Below are positions 1 to 8,026 of a stretch of 16,308 nucleotides of DNA, piece after piece. Position numbers and translations under genes: made by a program. Source of the DNA: JAIBJP01 sp036506175 (GTDB lineage: Bacteria; Actinomycetota; Thermoleophilia; Gaiellales; Gaiellaceae); NCBI GenBank assembly GCA_036506175.1, contig DASXSE010000027.1, positions 1 to 16,308 of the forward strand, given 5' to 3'. How positions within the stretch are numbered: the first letter of the stretch is position 1; every line of letters begins with the position of its first letter. The notes under the pieces are model-generated. The model worked only from the letters and a program-made list of their open reading frames with translations, searched no databases and had not been told where the DNA came from.

Positions 1-1265
1 TCGGCCTCGGTCGTCCGTGCGTTCCCGATCGCAAGCCGGATGACGAAGCGACCGTTCAAACGCGTGTGCGAGAGCAGCACTTCCCCCGAGGAATTGACGC
101 GCTGGAGCAGCGCCTCGTTCTCCTCGTCGCTTCCCTCGCAACGGAAACAGACAACGGAGAAATCGGGCGGGACGACGATCTCCCAACCCGGAGTCTGCTC
201 GAGCCACGACGCGAAGAGTTGGGCCAGCCGGACGTGCTCCCGGATCACCGCCTGGAGTCCCTCGCGGCCGTAACAGCGGAGCACCGCCCAGAGCTTCAAC
301 CCTAGGAAGCTCCGGCCCAGGCGGGGCCCGTAATCCTTCAGGTCCCTCACGTCGGCGGCGCGCTCCGGCATGTACTCCGGCTGGGCGCTGAAAGCCCGGA
401 AGAAGGCATCCGGCCGCCGTGTCCAGAGGCAGGAGCAATCCATAGGCACGAGGAGCCATTTGTGTGCATTGACGACGACCGAGTCCGCACGCTCCGCGCC
501 GGCGAGAGCCCAGCGAAACTCCTCGCACACCGCAGCAGCGCCCGCATACGCGGCATCGACGTGCAGCCAGACCCCTGCGCGCTCGCAGAGATCGGCGATC
601 TCGGGGATGGGGTCGACAGCGGTGCTGGACGTCGTCCCCGAGGTGGCAACGACCGCCGTAGCGCCTTCGATCTCGGCCGCAACGGCCTCCGGACGCAGGC
701 GGAATGCATCGTCGACGGGCAGCGCTTTGAAGGCGAGACCGACGAGACGGGCGGCCTTTGCTACCGAGAAGTTCGCCTGTTCCGATGCGAGCACAGTGCC
801 CGCGGGACGAAGCTCGCGGGCCGCGGCGAGTGCCACGATCGTCGAGACCGAGGCCGTGTCTTCGATCTGGCCGTGAAGGCCTTCCGGAAGACCGAGCAGC
901 TGCCGTAGCCAATCCATCGCCAGCTGTTCGACCTCCGTCGCGGCAGGGGATGTGGCCCACAGCATGGCGTTGACGTTCAGGGTCGCCGCCAGGAGCTCCG
1001 CGAGGATCGCCGGCTCCGAGCCCGTGTTCGCGAAGTAGGCGAGGAAGCGTGGGTGGTTCCAGTGCGTGACCCCCGGGAGGACGACCTCGTCGAGGTCGCG
1101 CAGCAGCGCCTCGAACGGCTCGCCCTGCTCGGGCGGCGAGGCCGGGAGGGCGGCGCGGATCTCCCCGGGCTCCACACGGGCCATGACGGGAAGTTCCCCG
1201 ACGCGATCCAGATAGTCGGCCGCCCATTCAAGCGCAGCCTCCCCGTCGCGACGGAGATCCGTCAC
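1..1265 (-). CDS. PLP-dependent aromatic-L-amino-acid decarboxylase-like protein (3' end outside window)
   Basis: This gene reads right to left from GTG 1265 and runs off the left edge; 421 residues are visible of a family that is usually about 450-490 long. It is a group II PLP enzyme. The pyridoxal lysine is K269 in NAHKWLL, the PLP-binding aspartate is D237 in HVDAAYAG, and ATSGTTSS lies near residue 208. The N-terminal WxADYL and VEPGEIRAALP segments and the LGRSFLGLKLW segment (317-326) are typical of DOPA/tryptophan/tyrosine decarboxylases. Two catalytic positions differ from classical decarboxylases: the His that stacks on PLP is N165 (SEQANFS), and the mobile-loop Tyr aligns with L309. 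The substrate cannot be told from sequence, and the enzyme may form aldehydes rather than amines. The GTG start overlaps the polX stop as GTGA, so the pair is probably one transcript. The family call is secure; the reaction is not. Confidence 0.92.
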   Translation of the reverse strand, partial: MTDLRRDGEAALEWAADYLDRVGELPVMARVEPGEIRAALPASPPEQGEPFEALLRDLDEVVLPGVTHWNHPRFLAYFANTGSEPAILAELLAATLNVNAMLWATSPAATEVEQLAMDWLRQLLGLPEGLHGQIEDTASVSTIVALAAARELRPAGTVLASEQANFSVAKAARLVGLAFKALPVDDAFRLRPEAVAAEIEGATAVVATSGTTSSTAVDPIPEIADLCERAGVWLHVDAAYAGAAAVCEEFRWALAGAERADSVVVNAHKWLLVPMDCSCLWTRRPDAFFRAFSAQPEYMPERAADVRDLKDYGPRLGRSFLGLKLWAVLRCYGREGLQAVIREHVRLAQLFASWLEQTPGWEIVVPPDFSVVCFRCEGSDEENEALLQRVNSSGEVLLSHTRLNGRFVIRLAIGNARTTEA

Positions 1266-2980
1266 GCCTTCTTCATTCGCTTCTTGATCTCTTTCCAAGA
1301 GCGGGCGTTGACGATCTGGTCACGCGTCAGCCAGCCGCGGCGAGCCTGCGCGACGCCGAGCTGGAGGTTCGCCAGCTCGTGTAGCCGGTGAGCGTCCGTC
1401 GAGATGACGATCCCCACGCCGGCTTCGCCGGCGGCGCGGGCATTCACGTCGATCAGATCCAGGCGGTCGGGCTGCGAGTTGATCTCCAGGAACGCTCCGG
1501 TCTCGACGGCCTTCTCCAAGAGCTTCTCGAAGTCGACGTCATAGGCGTCGCGGCGGTTGATCTTCCGCCCGGTGGGATGGCCGATGCAGTCGACGTGCGG
1601 GTTTTCCATCGCGGACATGAGTCGCTTGGTGAGCTCGGACCGGGGCTTGTCGAACCCGGAATGGATGGATGCCATCACCCACGCACGTTCCGCGAGAACC
1701 TCGTCGGGCATGTCGAGGCTGCCATCGGCCCGGATGTCGATCTCGACCCCCGACAGGATCTCGATCCCGTCAATGCGCTCGTTCAGCGCGACGATGTCCT
1801 CTGCCTGGCGCTCGAGACGGCCTTCGCGAAGGCGCCGCGCGTGGTCGCAGATCGCGACGTAGCGGCGTCCGAGCTCGCGTGCCGCGAGCACCATCTCCTC
1901 GAGGGGCGCGCGCCCGTCCGACCAGTCGGTGTGCACGTGGAGGTCGCCCTGAACATCGGCCAGCTCGACAAGCTGCGGCAGCTCCCCCGCGCGCGCCGCG
2001 GCGAGCTCGCCCCGATTCTCGCGGAGCTCCGGCGGGATCCATTGGTAGCCGAGGAACTCGTACAGCTCTTCCTCGTCCGAAGCGTGGAACACCTCGTCCG
2101 TCTCGACGTTCTTGACGCCGTACTCCGAGATGGAGAGCTTGCGGCCGACGGCTTCCTCGCGCATGGCCACGTTGTGCGCCTTCGACCCCGTGAAGTGCTG
2201 CAGGAGGTTCCCGTAGTTCTCCGGCGGAACGACGCGCAGATCGAAGCGCAATGCGTCATGCGAAACGACGGTCGCCTTCGTCGAGCCGCGGGCGATGATC
2301 TCCGCCACCCATGGCAGCTCGGTGAAGTACGTCGTCAGCGCTCCCGGATCGCTCGCAGTGGCGATGATGTCGAGGTCACGGACGGTCTCGCAGCGCCTGC
2401 GCACACTGCCAGCCTCGGACACCCGGTCGGCCGCAGGATGCTGGCGCACCTCGTCGACGGCACGCTCGACGGCCGGCAACACGCGGCCGAGCAATGTCTT
2501 CCGCTCGATCTTCGCCTGAGGCTTGCCGAGCTCTTTCAGGACCTTCTCTTCGGTCTTCTTGCCGAGACCCGGGAGAGATGCCAGTAGTCCCTGCTCGGCG
2601 GCGGTCCGAAGGTCCGCCGCGGACTCGATCCCCAGCTCCGCGTGCAGCTTGCGCGCCGTTTTCGGACCAAGGCCGGGGACATGCATGACCTCGACCAAGC
2701 CCCCCGGCAGCTTGGCTCGCAGCTTGGCAAGCGCGGTCAGGTCTCCCGTCTCCGTGAACTCGACGATCTTGTTCTCGATCGTCGTACCTATCCCGGAGAG
2801 CCGCGTCGCCTTGTGGTCTAGGGCGAGCTGTGCGACGGGCACGGCCGACTCACGGATCCGAGTGGCTGCCCGCCGATACGCGGTCAGCCGAAAGGCATCG
2901 GCGCCGTCGAGCTCGAGCATGTCGGCGAGGAGCTCGAACTGGTCGGCGAGCTCGGCGTTCGAAGGCAGGGTCCGGGCCAC
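1262..2980 (-). CDS. polX: DNA polymerase X family protein with PHP phosphoesterase domain (PolX)
   Basis: A 572-residue bacterial PolX, the normal full length. Helix-hairpin-helix segments are at 61-72 (LSGIGTTIENKI), 101-112 (VPGLGPKTARKL) and 136-147 (LPGLGKKTEEKV). The polymerase palm starts with GSVRRR at 191 and carries the metal aspartates D202, D204 and D247. The C-terminal PHP domain (about 345-572) keeps its metal ligands: HVHTDWSDG (348-356), CDH (379-380), GVEIDI (E413), SIH (H440), GHPTGR (H468) and STDAH (D529, H531). Members fill short gaps in base-excision repair, and the Mn-dependent PHP domain gives 3'-5' exonuclease or AP-processing activity. The start is GTG 2980, with TATCAT exactly at -12 to -7 and no Shine-Dalgarno sequence, which suggests a leaderless mRNA. 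It is upstream of and overlaps the decarboxylase-like gene, with no functional link that I can see. Confidence 0.95.
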   Translation of the reverse strand: MARTLPSNAELADQFELLADMLELDGADAFRLTAYRRAATRIRESAVPVAQLALDHKATRLSGIGTTIENKIVEFTETGDLTALAKLRAKLPGGLVEVMHVPGLGPKTARKLHAELGIESAADLRTAAEQGLLASLPGLGKKTEEKVLKELGKPQAKIERKTLLGRVLPAVERAVDEVRQHPAADRVSEAGSVRRRCETVRDLDIIATASDPGALTTYFTELPWVAEIIARGSTKATVVSHDALRFDLRVVPPENYGNLLQHFTGSKAHNVAMREEAVGRKLSISEYGVKNVETDEVFHASDEEELYEFLGYQWIPPELRENRGELAAARAGELPQLVELADVQGDLHVHTDWSDGRAPLEEMVLAARELGRRYVAICDHARRLREGRLERQAEDIVALNERIDGIEILSGVEIDIRADGSLDMPDEVLAERAWVMASIHSGFDKPRSELTKRLMSAMENPHVDCIGHPTGRKINRRDAYDVDFEKLLEKAVETGAFLEINSQPDRLDLIDVNARAAGEAGVGIVISTDAHRLHELANLQLGVAQARRGWLTRDQIVNARSWKEIKKRMKKA

Positions 2981-3000
2981 GCGGCGATGATACGCGCGTG
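2978..3000. promoter_or_regulatory. Symmetric divergent promoter between polX and the glycosyltransferase
   Basis: The two start codons (GTG 2980 on minus, GTG 2998 on plus) leave only 17 bp between them. Taking each start codon as +1, the minus strand has TATCAT (2992-2987) and the plus strand GATGAT (2986-2991), both at -12 to -7. The hexamers overlap as GATGATA around a centre at 2989. TATCAT fits TANNNT; GATGAT keeps only the key A and T. No convincing -35 box was found on either side. The interpretation as a bidirectional promoter giving two leaderless mRNAs is inference. Confidence 0.5.
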
Positions 3001-3723
3001 AACGTGGTGATCTGCCTGCCCACGTACAACGAGCGCGGCAACCTCGAGGCGATGGTGAGAGCGCTGGACGAGGTCATCGGTCGCCATGGTCTCGACGCGC
3101 GAGTCCTCGTCATCGACGACTCCTCGCCCGACGGCACCGGCGAGCTCGCCGACCGGCTCACCGGCGAGTTCCGATTCCTCAGCGTCCTCCATCGGCCGAA
3201 GAAGGAAGGTCTGGGTCCGGCATACGTTGGGGGCTTCCTCTGGGCGCTGGGTGCCGGGGCAGAACGCATCGTCGAGATGGACTGCGACTTCTCCCACGAC
3301 CCCGAGGACCTTCCGCGGCTGATCGAGGCGGCAGAGGCGGCAGACGTGGTGTTGGGCTCCCGCTACGTGGACGGCGGGGGCACGCGCAACTGGGGATTGG
3401 GGCGTCGAGCGATCAGCCGTTTTGGCTCGTTCTATTCACGCGTGCTCCTGGGAGTGCCTGTGCGCGATCTGACCGGTGGGTTCAAGTGCTTCCGCCGACA
3501 GGTGTTGGAGGCCATCGGCCTCGAGCGGATCTCGTCCAAGGGCTATGCCTTCCAGATCGAGACGACCTATCGAGCGATTCGCGCGGGGTTCCGCGTGATC
3601 GAGGTTCCCATCGTCTTTTCGGAGCGTGAAGCGGGCGCATCGAAGATGAGCCGCGCGATCGTTCTCGAGGCAATGGGGAAGGTGCCCGCGCTCCGTCTGC
3701 GAGCCGCCTTGGGCCGTCTCTAG
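2998..3723 (+). CDS. Dpm1-like polyprenol-phosphate mannosyltransferase (GT2 family)
   Basis: A 241-residue single-domain GT-A fold enzyme, matching soluble Dpm1/Ppm1 catalytic domains. Visible motifs are LPTYNE (7-12), VIDDSSPDGT (38-47), the metal-binding DxD-type EMDCDFSHDP (93-102), GSRYVDGG (120-127), DLTGGFKCF (157-165), SKGYAFQIE (180-188) and FSEREAGASKMS (207-218). The family moves mannose (sometimes another hexose) from a GDP-sugar to a polyprenyl phosphate at the membrane, feeding protein O-mannosylation and lipomannan-type glycans in actinobacteria. No transmembrane helices or fused acyltransferase domain are present, so a membrane partner would be encoded elsewhere. The in-frame reading extends upstream of 2998, but it lacks family similarity there and would overlap polX; GTG 2998 puts the LPTYNE motif seven residues in, as expected. 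The sugar donor is inferred. Confidence 0.88.
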   Translation: MNVVICLPTYNERGNLEAMVRALDEVIGRHGLDARVLVIDDSSPDGTGELADRLTGEFRFLSVLHRPKKEGLGPAYVGGFLWALGAGAERIVEMDCDFSHDPEDLPRLIEAAEAADVVLGSRYVDGGGTRNWGLGRRAISRFGSFYSRVLLGVPVRDLTGGFKCFRRQVLEAIGLERISSKGYAFQIETTYRAIRAGFRVIEVPIVFSEREAGASKMSRAIVLEAMGKVPALRLRAALGRL

Positions 3724-3745
3724 CCGCGGCTATAGTGGACGCATG
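3709..3745 (+). promoter_or_regulatory. Leaderless promoter of the thioredoxin gene
   Basis: TATAGT (3731-3736) ends six bases before ATG 3743, so it lies exactly at -12 to -7 if transcription starts at the A of ATG. TTGGGC (3709-3714) sits 16 bp upstream as a possible -35. There is no Shine-Dalgarno sequence between TATAGT and ATG. The site lies just after the glycosyltransferase stop codon, so thioredoxin can be expressed independently. Confidence 0.6.
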
Positions 3746-4072
3746 GTCAGCGACGTCACCGACGACACCTTCGACCAGGAAGTCATCCAGGCCGGGCGGC
3801 CTGTGGTGGTCGACTTCTGGGCGCCGTGGTGCGGACCGTGCCGCGTGGTCAGTCCGATCATCGACGACCTAGCCGGCCAGCACGGCGAGCGTGTGGCGTT
3901 CCTGAAGTTGAACGTCGACGACAACCCGGTGACGGCGGCGCGCTTCAACGTCCTATCGATTCCGACCGTGATCCTCTTCGAGCACGGCGAGCCGCAGGAC
4001 GTGGCCATCGGCGCGCGCTCTAAGAGTTACTACGAGAGCGCCTGGCAGCGCTGGCTCTCGGAAGCCGCCTAA
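3743..4072 (+). CDS. trxA: Thioredoxin
   Basis: A 109-residue classical thioredoxin. The redox site WCGPC is at residues 29-33 inside VVVDFWAPWCGPC, and the conserved cis-proline is P74 in SIPT. The central KLNVDDNP and the C-terminal glycine region are as expected. It is a cytoplasmic disulfide reductase recycled by thioredoxin reductase, which is not in this window. No signal peptide or membrane anchor is present. ATG 3743 follows a perfect leaderless-type -10 box. Its TAA stop (4070-4072) interlocks with the thiL TAG on the other strand (4071-4069), giving a convergent 4-bp overlap with no hairpin between them. Confidence 0.95.
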   Translation: MVSDVTDDTFDQEVIQAGRPVVVDFWAPWCGPCRVVSPIIDDLAGQHGERVAFLKLNVDDNPVTAARFNVLSIPTVILFEHGEPQDVAIGARSKSYYESAWQRWLSEAA

Positions 4073-4909
4073 CGTCGATACGCGTCCCAGCCCGCGGTGG
4101 GTAGCTCGGGCTCGACGCCGGATCCTTCCTCGACCCGTCCAACGATCGGTAGCCCAGTCGCGCGAGCGTCCTCGGGCGTGAGGGCAGCCAAAAGCTCGTA
4201 GTCCTCGCCGTACGTCCAGAAGGGGAGGTTCGCGACCTCCGTAACTCGCGGCGCGATCGGAATGGCGTCCGGCTCGATAACGAGCCGGACGCCTGACCGC
4301 TCGGCGATCCGACCGGCGTCGCGCAGGATGCCGTCCGAGAGATCGATCATCGCGTGGGCCGACTTCGCCAATCGCTCGCCCTCCTCGAGCCGGACCGGAG
4401 GACGACGCTGACGCTCGACCAGCTCGTCGAACCCGCTGAGACCGTGCGCCAAGGCGTAGAACCCCGCTGCAGCCGCCCCGAGCGGCCCCGTGACGACGAG
4501 GACGTCACCCGGACGGGCCCCCGCGCGGCCCGGAACCCTCTCGCTCCGACCGAGCGCCATGACTGTCACCGCGATGAAGGAAGACGAAGACAGGTCGCCC
4601 GCCAGCACCGGAACGCCGAGCTCGTTCAGACCCTCGTAGAGCTGGGTGATGCTCGAACTCTCGGTGCCGGCCGGGGCCGCGAGCGCAACGAGCAGACCTT
4701 CCGGCTCGGCTCCCATGGCCGCAAGGTCGCTGAGGTTGACAGCCACCGCCTTGTAGCCGAGCTCGCGCCACAAGGTCAAATCCACCGGAAAGTGAACGCC
4801 CTCCACGAGCGTGTCCTGCGTCACGACGCGGCCGTCAGGGAAAACCGCGCCTTCGGCGTCGAGCCCGGAGATCAGGCCGCGTTGCTCGAGCTCCGCGAGG
4901 AGCCCGAGC

Positions 4910-4935
<26 letters not shown>
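4069..4935 (-). CDS. thiL: Thiamine-monophosphate kinase (ThiL)
   Basis: ThiL phosphorylates thiamine monophosphate to thiamine diphosphate, the last step of the cofactor pathway. From TTG 4935 it is 288 residues, short for the family (about 310-330). It keeps YKAVAVNLSDLAAMGAEP (61-78), LAGDLSSSS (111-119), RPGDVLVVTG (141-150), IDLSDG (197-202) and YGEDYELL (242-249). The N-terminal GDDAA-like ATP/metal motif is altered to LDAEGAVF (25-32), and the usual TTDTLVEGVHF reads TQDTLVEGVHF (39-49). The start is uncertain. TTG 4935 matches where ThiL proteins usually begin (SEIGELGLL) and overlaps thiD by 26 bp. ATG 4998 has a good GAGGTG ribosome-binding site but would add 21 residues unlike the family and overlap thiD by 89 bp. 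Confidence 0.92.
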
Positions 4936-5707
<772 letters not shown>

Positions 5708-5715
5708 GGGAGCTG

Positions 5716-5725
5716 AGGCTAGCAT
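5716..5725. promoter_or_regulatory. Paired -10-like boxes between thiD and the helicase gene
   Basis: TAGCAT (5720-5725, plus) and TAGCCT (5721-5716, minus) both match TANNNT and share the TA at 5720-5721. Each ends exactly eight bases before a start codon (ATG 5734 on plus, GTG 5707 on minus), so the layout is mirror-symmetric. It would give two nearly leaderless transcripts. No clear -35 boxes were found; the assignment is inference. Confidence 0.4.
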
Positions 5726-5733
5726 CGGATTCC

Positions 5734-7980
5734 ATGGCCACCGTCACCGCCTCCTGGGACGAGCTCCTAACCGGTGAGGAGCTCGCCTACACGAAGGAAG
5801 TGCCTGCGCGCGACGCAGAGATCGTCCCGATTCCCAACGACCTTCATCCGCGGGTCCGTGAGGCGCTCGGTGCCGGCGGGCTGAACGGTCTCTACCGGCA
5901 CCAGGCAGAGGCATACGCGGCCGCAGCGCGCGGAGAGCACATCGTCGTCTCGACCGGGACTGCGAGCGGCAAGACGCTGGCCTTCAACCTGCCGGTGCTC
6001 GACGCGCTCGCCGCCGAGCCGAAGTTGCGCGCCCTGTACCTCTATCCCACAAAAGCGCTGGCGCAGGACCAGGCCCGAGCGCTGTCAGCTTTCAGGCTGC
6101 ATCGCCTGCGGCCGGCGATTTACGACGGAGACACCGAGGCCGAGCGCCGCTGGCAGATCCGCAAGTGGTCGAACGTGATCCTCACGAACCCCGACATGCT
6201 CCATGTGGGCGTCTTGCCGCACCACGACCGCTGGGGAGACGTGCTGCAGAACCTCCGCTACGTCGTCGTCGACGAGGCTCACGTCTACCGGGGCGTGTTC
6301 GGCTCACATGTGGGCAACGTGCTCCGGCGCCTGCGTCGCGCCGCGGCGATCTATGGCGCGGAGCCGCAGTTTCTCCTCGCGTCCGCCACCATCGCGAATC
6401 CCGCCGAGCTCGCGCGAACGCTCCTCGGAATCGATGCGACGATCATCGAGGACGATACGGCGCCACGAGCGGCGCGCACGATCGCCTTCTGGAACCCACC
6501 GCTCGTGGACGAGGCTCTCCAGCTGCGGGCGAGCCCGCTGGGAGAAGGGGCGCGCCTCCTGGCCGAGCTCGTCTCTCGCGACCTGCGGACGATCTGCTTC
6601 ACGAAATCGCGCAAGGTAGCGGAGCTGATCCACCGCTTTGCCTCCGAGCGAGTCGGGCCCGAGCTCGCCGAACGGTTGTCGCCGTACCGGGCCGGCTACA
6701 CCCCCGCGCAGCGGCGCGAGATCGAGCGGCGCCTCGTGGAAGGTGAGCTCCTCGGTGTCACGGCCACTGACGCCCTCGAGCTCGGCATCGACATCGGGCT
6801 GCTCGACTGCGCGATCTCGGTGGGCTTCCCGGGCACGGTTGCGAGTCTCCGCCAGCAGTGGGGCCGCGCGGGCAGGCAAGCAAAGGGTCTCGCCGTCCTC
6901 GTCGCCAGCGAGGACGCCCTCGATCAGTTCTTCATGCGCGAGCCCGAGTCGCTGCTCGAGCGCCGGGTTGAAGCCGCGATTCTCGATCACGCGAACCCGC
7001 GTGTTCTCGACGGCCACGTTCGCTCGGCCGCTTTCGAGGCACCGCTCGATGAGCGCGACGTGCCGTTCCTCGGCGGCGAGGCGCTGGAGCGGGCTGCGAT
7101 CCTCGCGGAAGCCGGTGAGCTGAAGAGGACGAAGGCTGGTTATGTCTGGGCGGGCCGGGAGTACCCGGCCGGCCGATTCTCTCTGAGGTCGACCACGCCC
7201 GACGCGTTTTCCGTTGTGGACATCGCGACGGGCGCGATCCTCGGAGTCGTCGAGCGCGAGCGTGCGTACTCGACGGTGCACGAGGGCGCGGTCTACCTCC
7301 ACCTCGGCCAGACCTATCGCGTGCTCGAGCTCGATCTGGACGCTCGCTCTGCGCTGGTCGAGCAGTTCCAGAGCGATTACTACACCCAGGTGAAGAAGGA
7401 GACGACAACGGCAATCGAACAGCCATACGCCGTCGAGCAGCGACTTGGCATGGAAGTCTCCTTCGGAGCCGTCAGCGTGACGGAGCAGGTCGTCGCTTAC
7501 CAGAAGAAGGCCATCAGAGACCAGGCCACTCTCGACCTCGTCCCGCTCGACCTCCCTGAGACGACATTCGAAACGGAAGCCGTCTGGTACCTGCCCGAGC
7601 CGTGGATGCTGGAGGGGTTGGAGGACCTGCCGCGCCTATTGGGCTCCCTGCACGCCGCGGAGCATTCGATGATCGCGGTGCTGCCGCTCTGGGCGATGTG
7701 CGACCGCTGGGACATCGGGGGGCTCTCGACGAATCTCCATTTCCAGACCGGCCGTCCGACCGTCTTCATCTACGACGGTCATGCCGGCGGCGTAGGAATC
7801 GCCGAGCGCGGCTTCGACCAGCTGGAAGGGTGGGTTGCCGACACAGAACGACTCTTGGCTGGGTGTCCGTGCGAGAGCGGCTGCCCTTCATGCGTTCAGT
7901 CGCCGAAGTGCGGAAACCTCAACGAGTTCCTCGACAAAGCCGGCGCGCTCACCTTGCTGCGCCGGATGCTGAAGAGCTGA
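5734..7980 (+). CDS. DEAD/DEAH-box ATP-dependent helicase with C-terminal DUF1998 Cys-cluster (MrfA/YprA/SftH family)
   Basis: A 748-residue superfamily 2 helicase. Motifs in order: YRHQAEA (Q-like, 54-60), Walker A GTASGKT (75-81), PTKALAQDQ (105-113), DEAH (180-183, in VVVDEAHVYRG), SAT (217-219), ATDALELGIDIG (motif V) and QWGRAGRQAKG (motif VI). The C-terminal third is a DUF1998 module ending in a cysteine cluster, C711, C713, C717, C720 and C726 (CPCESGCPSCVQSPKCGN), a likely metal site. Characterised relatives are Bacillus MrfA, which repairs mitomycin-type lesions with an exonuclease partner, and mycobacterial SftH, a 3'-5' DNA helicase. No MrfB-like nuclease is adjacent here. ATG 5734 gives the family N-terminus; the longer in-frame reading upstream overlaps thiD and is not supported. 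The gene stops inside a terminator hairpin. Confidence 0.93.
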   Translation: MATVTASWDELLTGEELAYTKEVPARDAEIVPIPNDLHPRVREALGAGGLNGLYRHQAEAYAAAARGEHIVVSTGTASGKTLAFNLPVLDALAAEPKLRALYLYPTKALAQDQARALSAFRLHRLRPAIYDGDTEAERRWQIRKWSNVILTNPDMLHVGVLPHHDRWGDVLQNLRYVVVDEAHVYRGVFGSHVGNVLRRLRRAAAIYGAEPQFLLASATIANPAELARTLLGIDATIIEDDTAPRAARTIAFWNPPLVDEALQLRASPLGEGARLLAELVSRDLRTICFTKSRKVAELIHRFASERVGPELAERLSPYRAGYTPAQRREIERRLVEGELLGVTATDALELGIDIGLLDCAISVGFPGTVASLRQQWGRAGRQAKGLAVLVASEDALDQFFMREPESLLERRVEAAILDHANPRVLDGHVRSAAFEAPLDERDVPFLGGEALERAAILAEAGELKRTKAGYVWAGREYPAGRFSLRSTTPDAFSVVDIATGAILGVVERERAYSTVHEGAVYLHLGQTYRVLELDLDARSALVEQFQSDYYTQVKKETTTAIEQPYAVEQRLGMEVSFGAVSVTEQVVAYQKKAIRDQATLDLVPLDLPETTFETEAVWYLPEPWMLEGLEDLPRLLGSLHAAEHSMIAVLPLWAMCDRWDIGGLSTNLHFQTGRPTVFIYDGHAGGVGIAERGFDQLEGWVADTERLLAGCPCESGCPSCVQSPKCGNLNEFLDKAGALTLLRRMLKS

Positions 7981-8009
7981 GGGGCCGTCTCCCTCCGAGA
8001 CGGCCCCTC
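7979..8009. terminator. Bidirectional hairpin terminator between helicase and small secreted-protein genes
   Basis: A perfect 13-bp stem (GAGGGGCCGTCTC at 7979-7991 with GAGACGGCCCCTC at 7997-8009) closes a 5-nt loop. It includes the last two bases of the helicase TGA. It lies 17 bp beyond the stop of the convergent gene on the minus strand. There is no T-run on either side, as is common for high-GC actinobacterial terminators. Confidence 0.75.
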
Positions 8010-8026
8010 GACCACAGCCCGGCGTT

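Noticed and set aside
1388..2587. Long plus-strand reading frame (399 codons) opposite polX
   Set aside because: It is a shadow of polX in high-GC DNA; the opposite strand encodes all PolX and PHP catalytic motifs, and this frame shows no recognisable domain.
2830..2997. Possible N-terminal extension of the glycosyltransferase
   Set aside because: It is arginine-rich antisense of polX; the GT2 fold starts directly at GTG 2998.
5708..5733. TPP riboswitch upstream of thiD
   Set aside because: The gap to the divergent helicase gene is far too short for the roughly 100-nt aptamer and no THI-box-like segments are visible in it.
6304..7302. 332-codon minus-strand reading frame inside the helicase
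   Set aside because: It lies opposite conserved helicase motifs, is rich in Arg/Glu low-complexity runs typical of antisense frames, and has no family signature.
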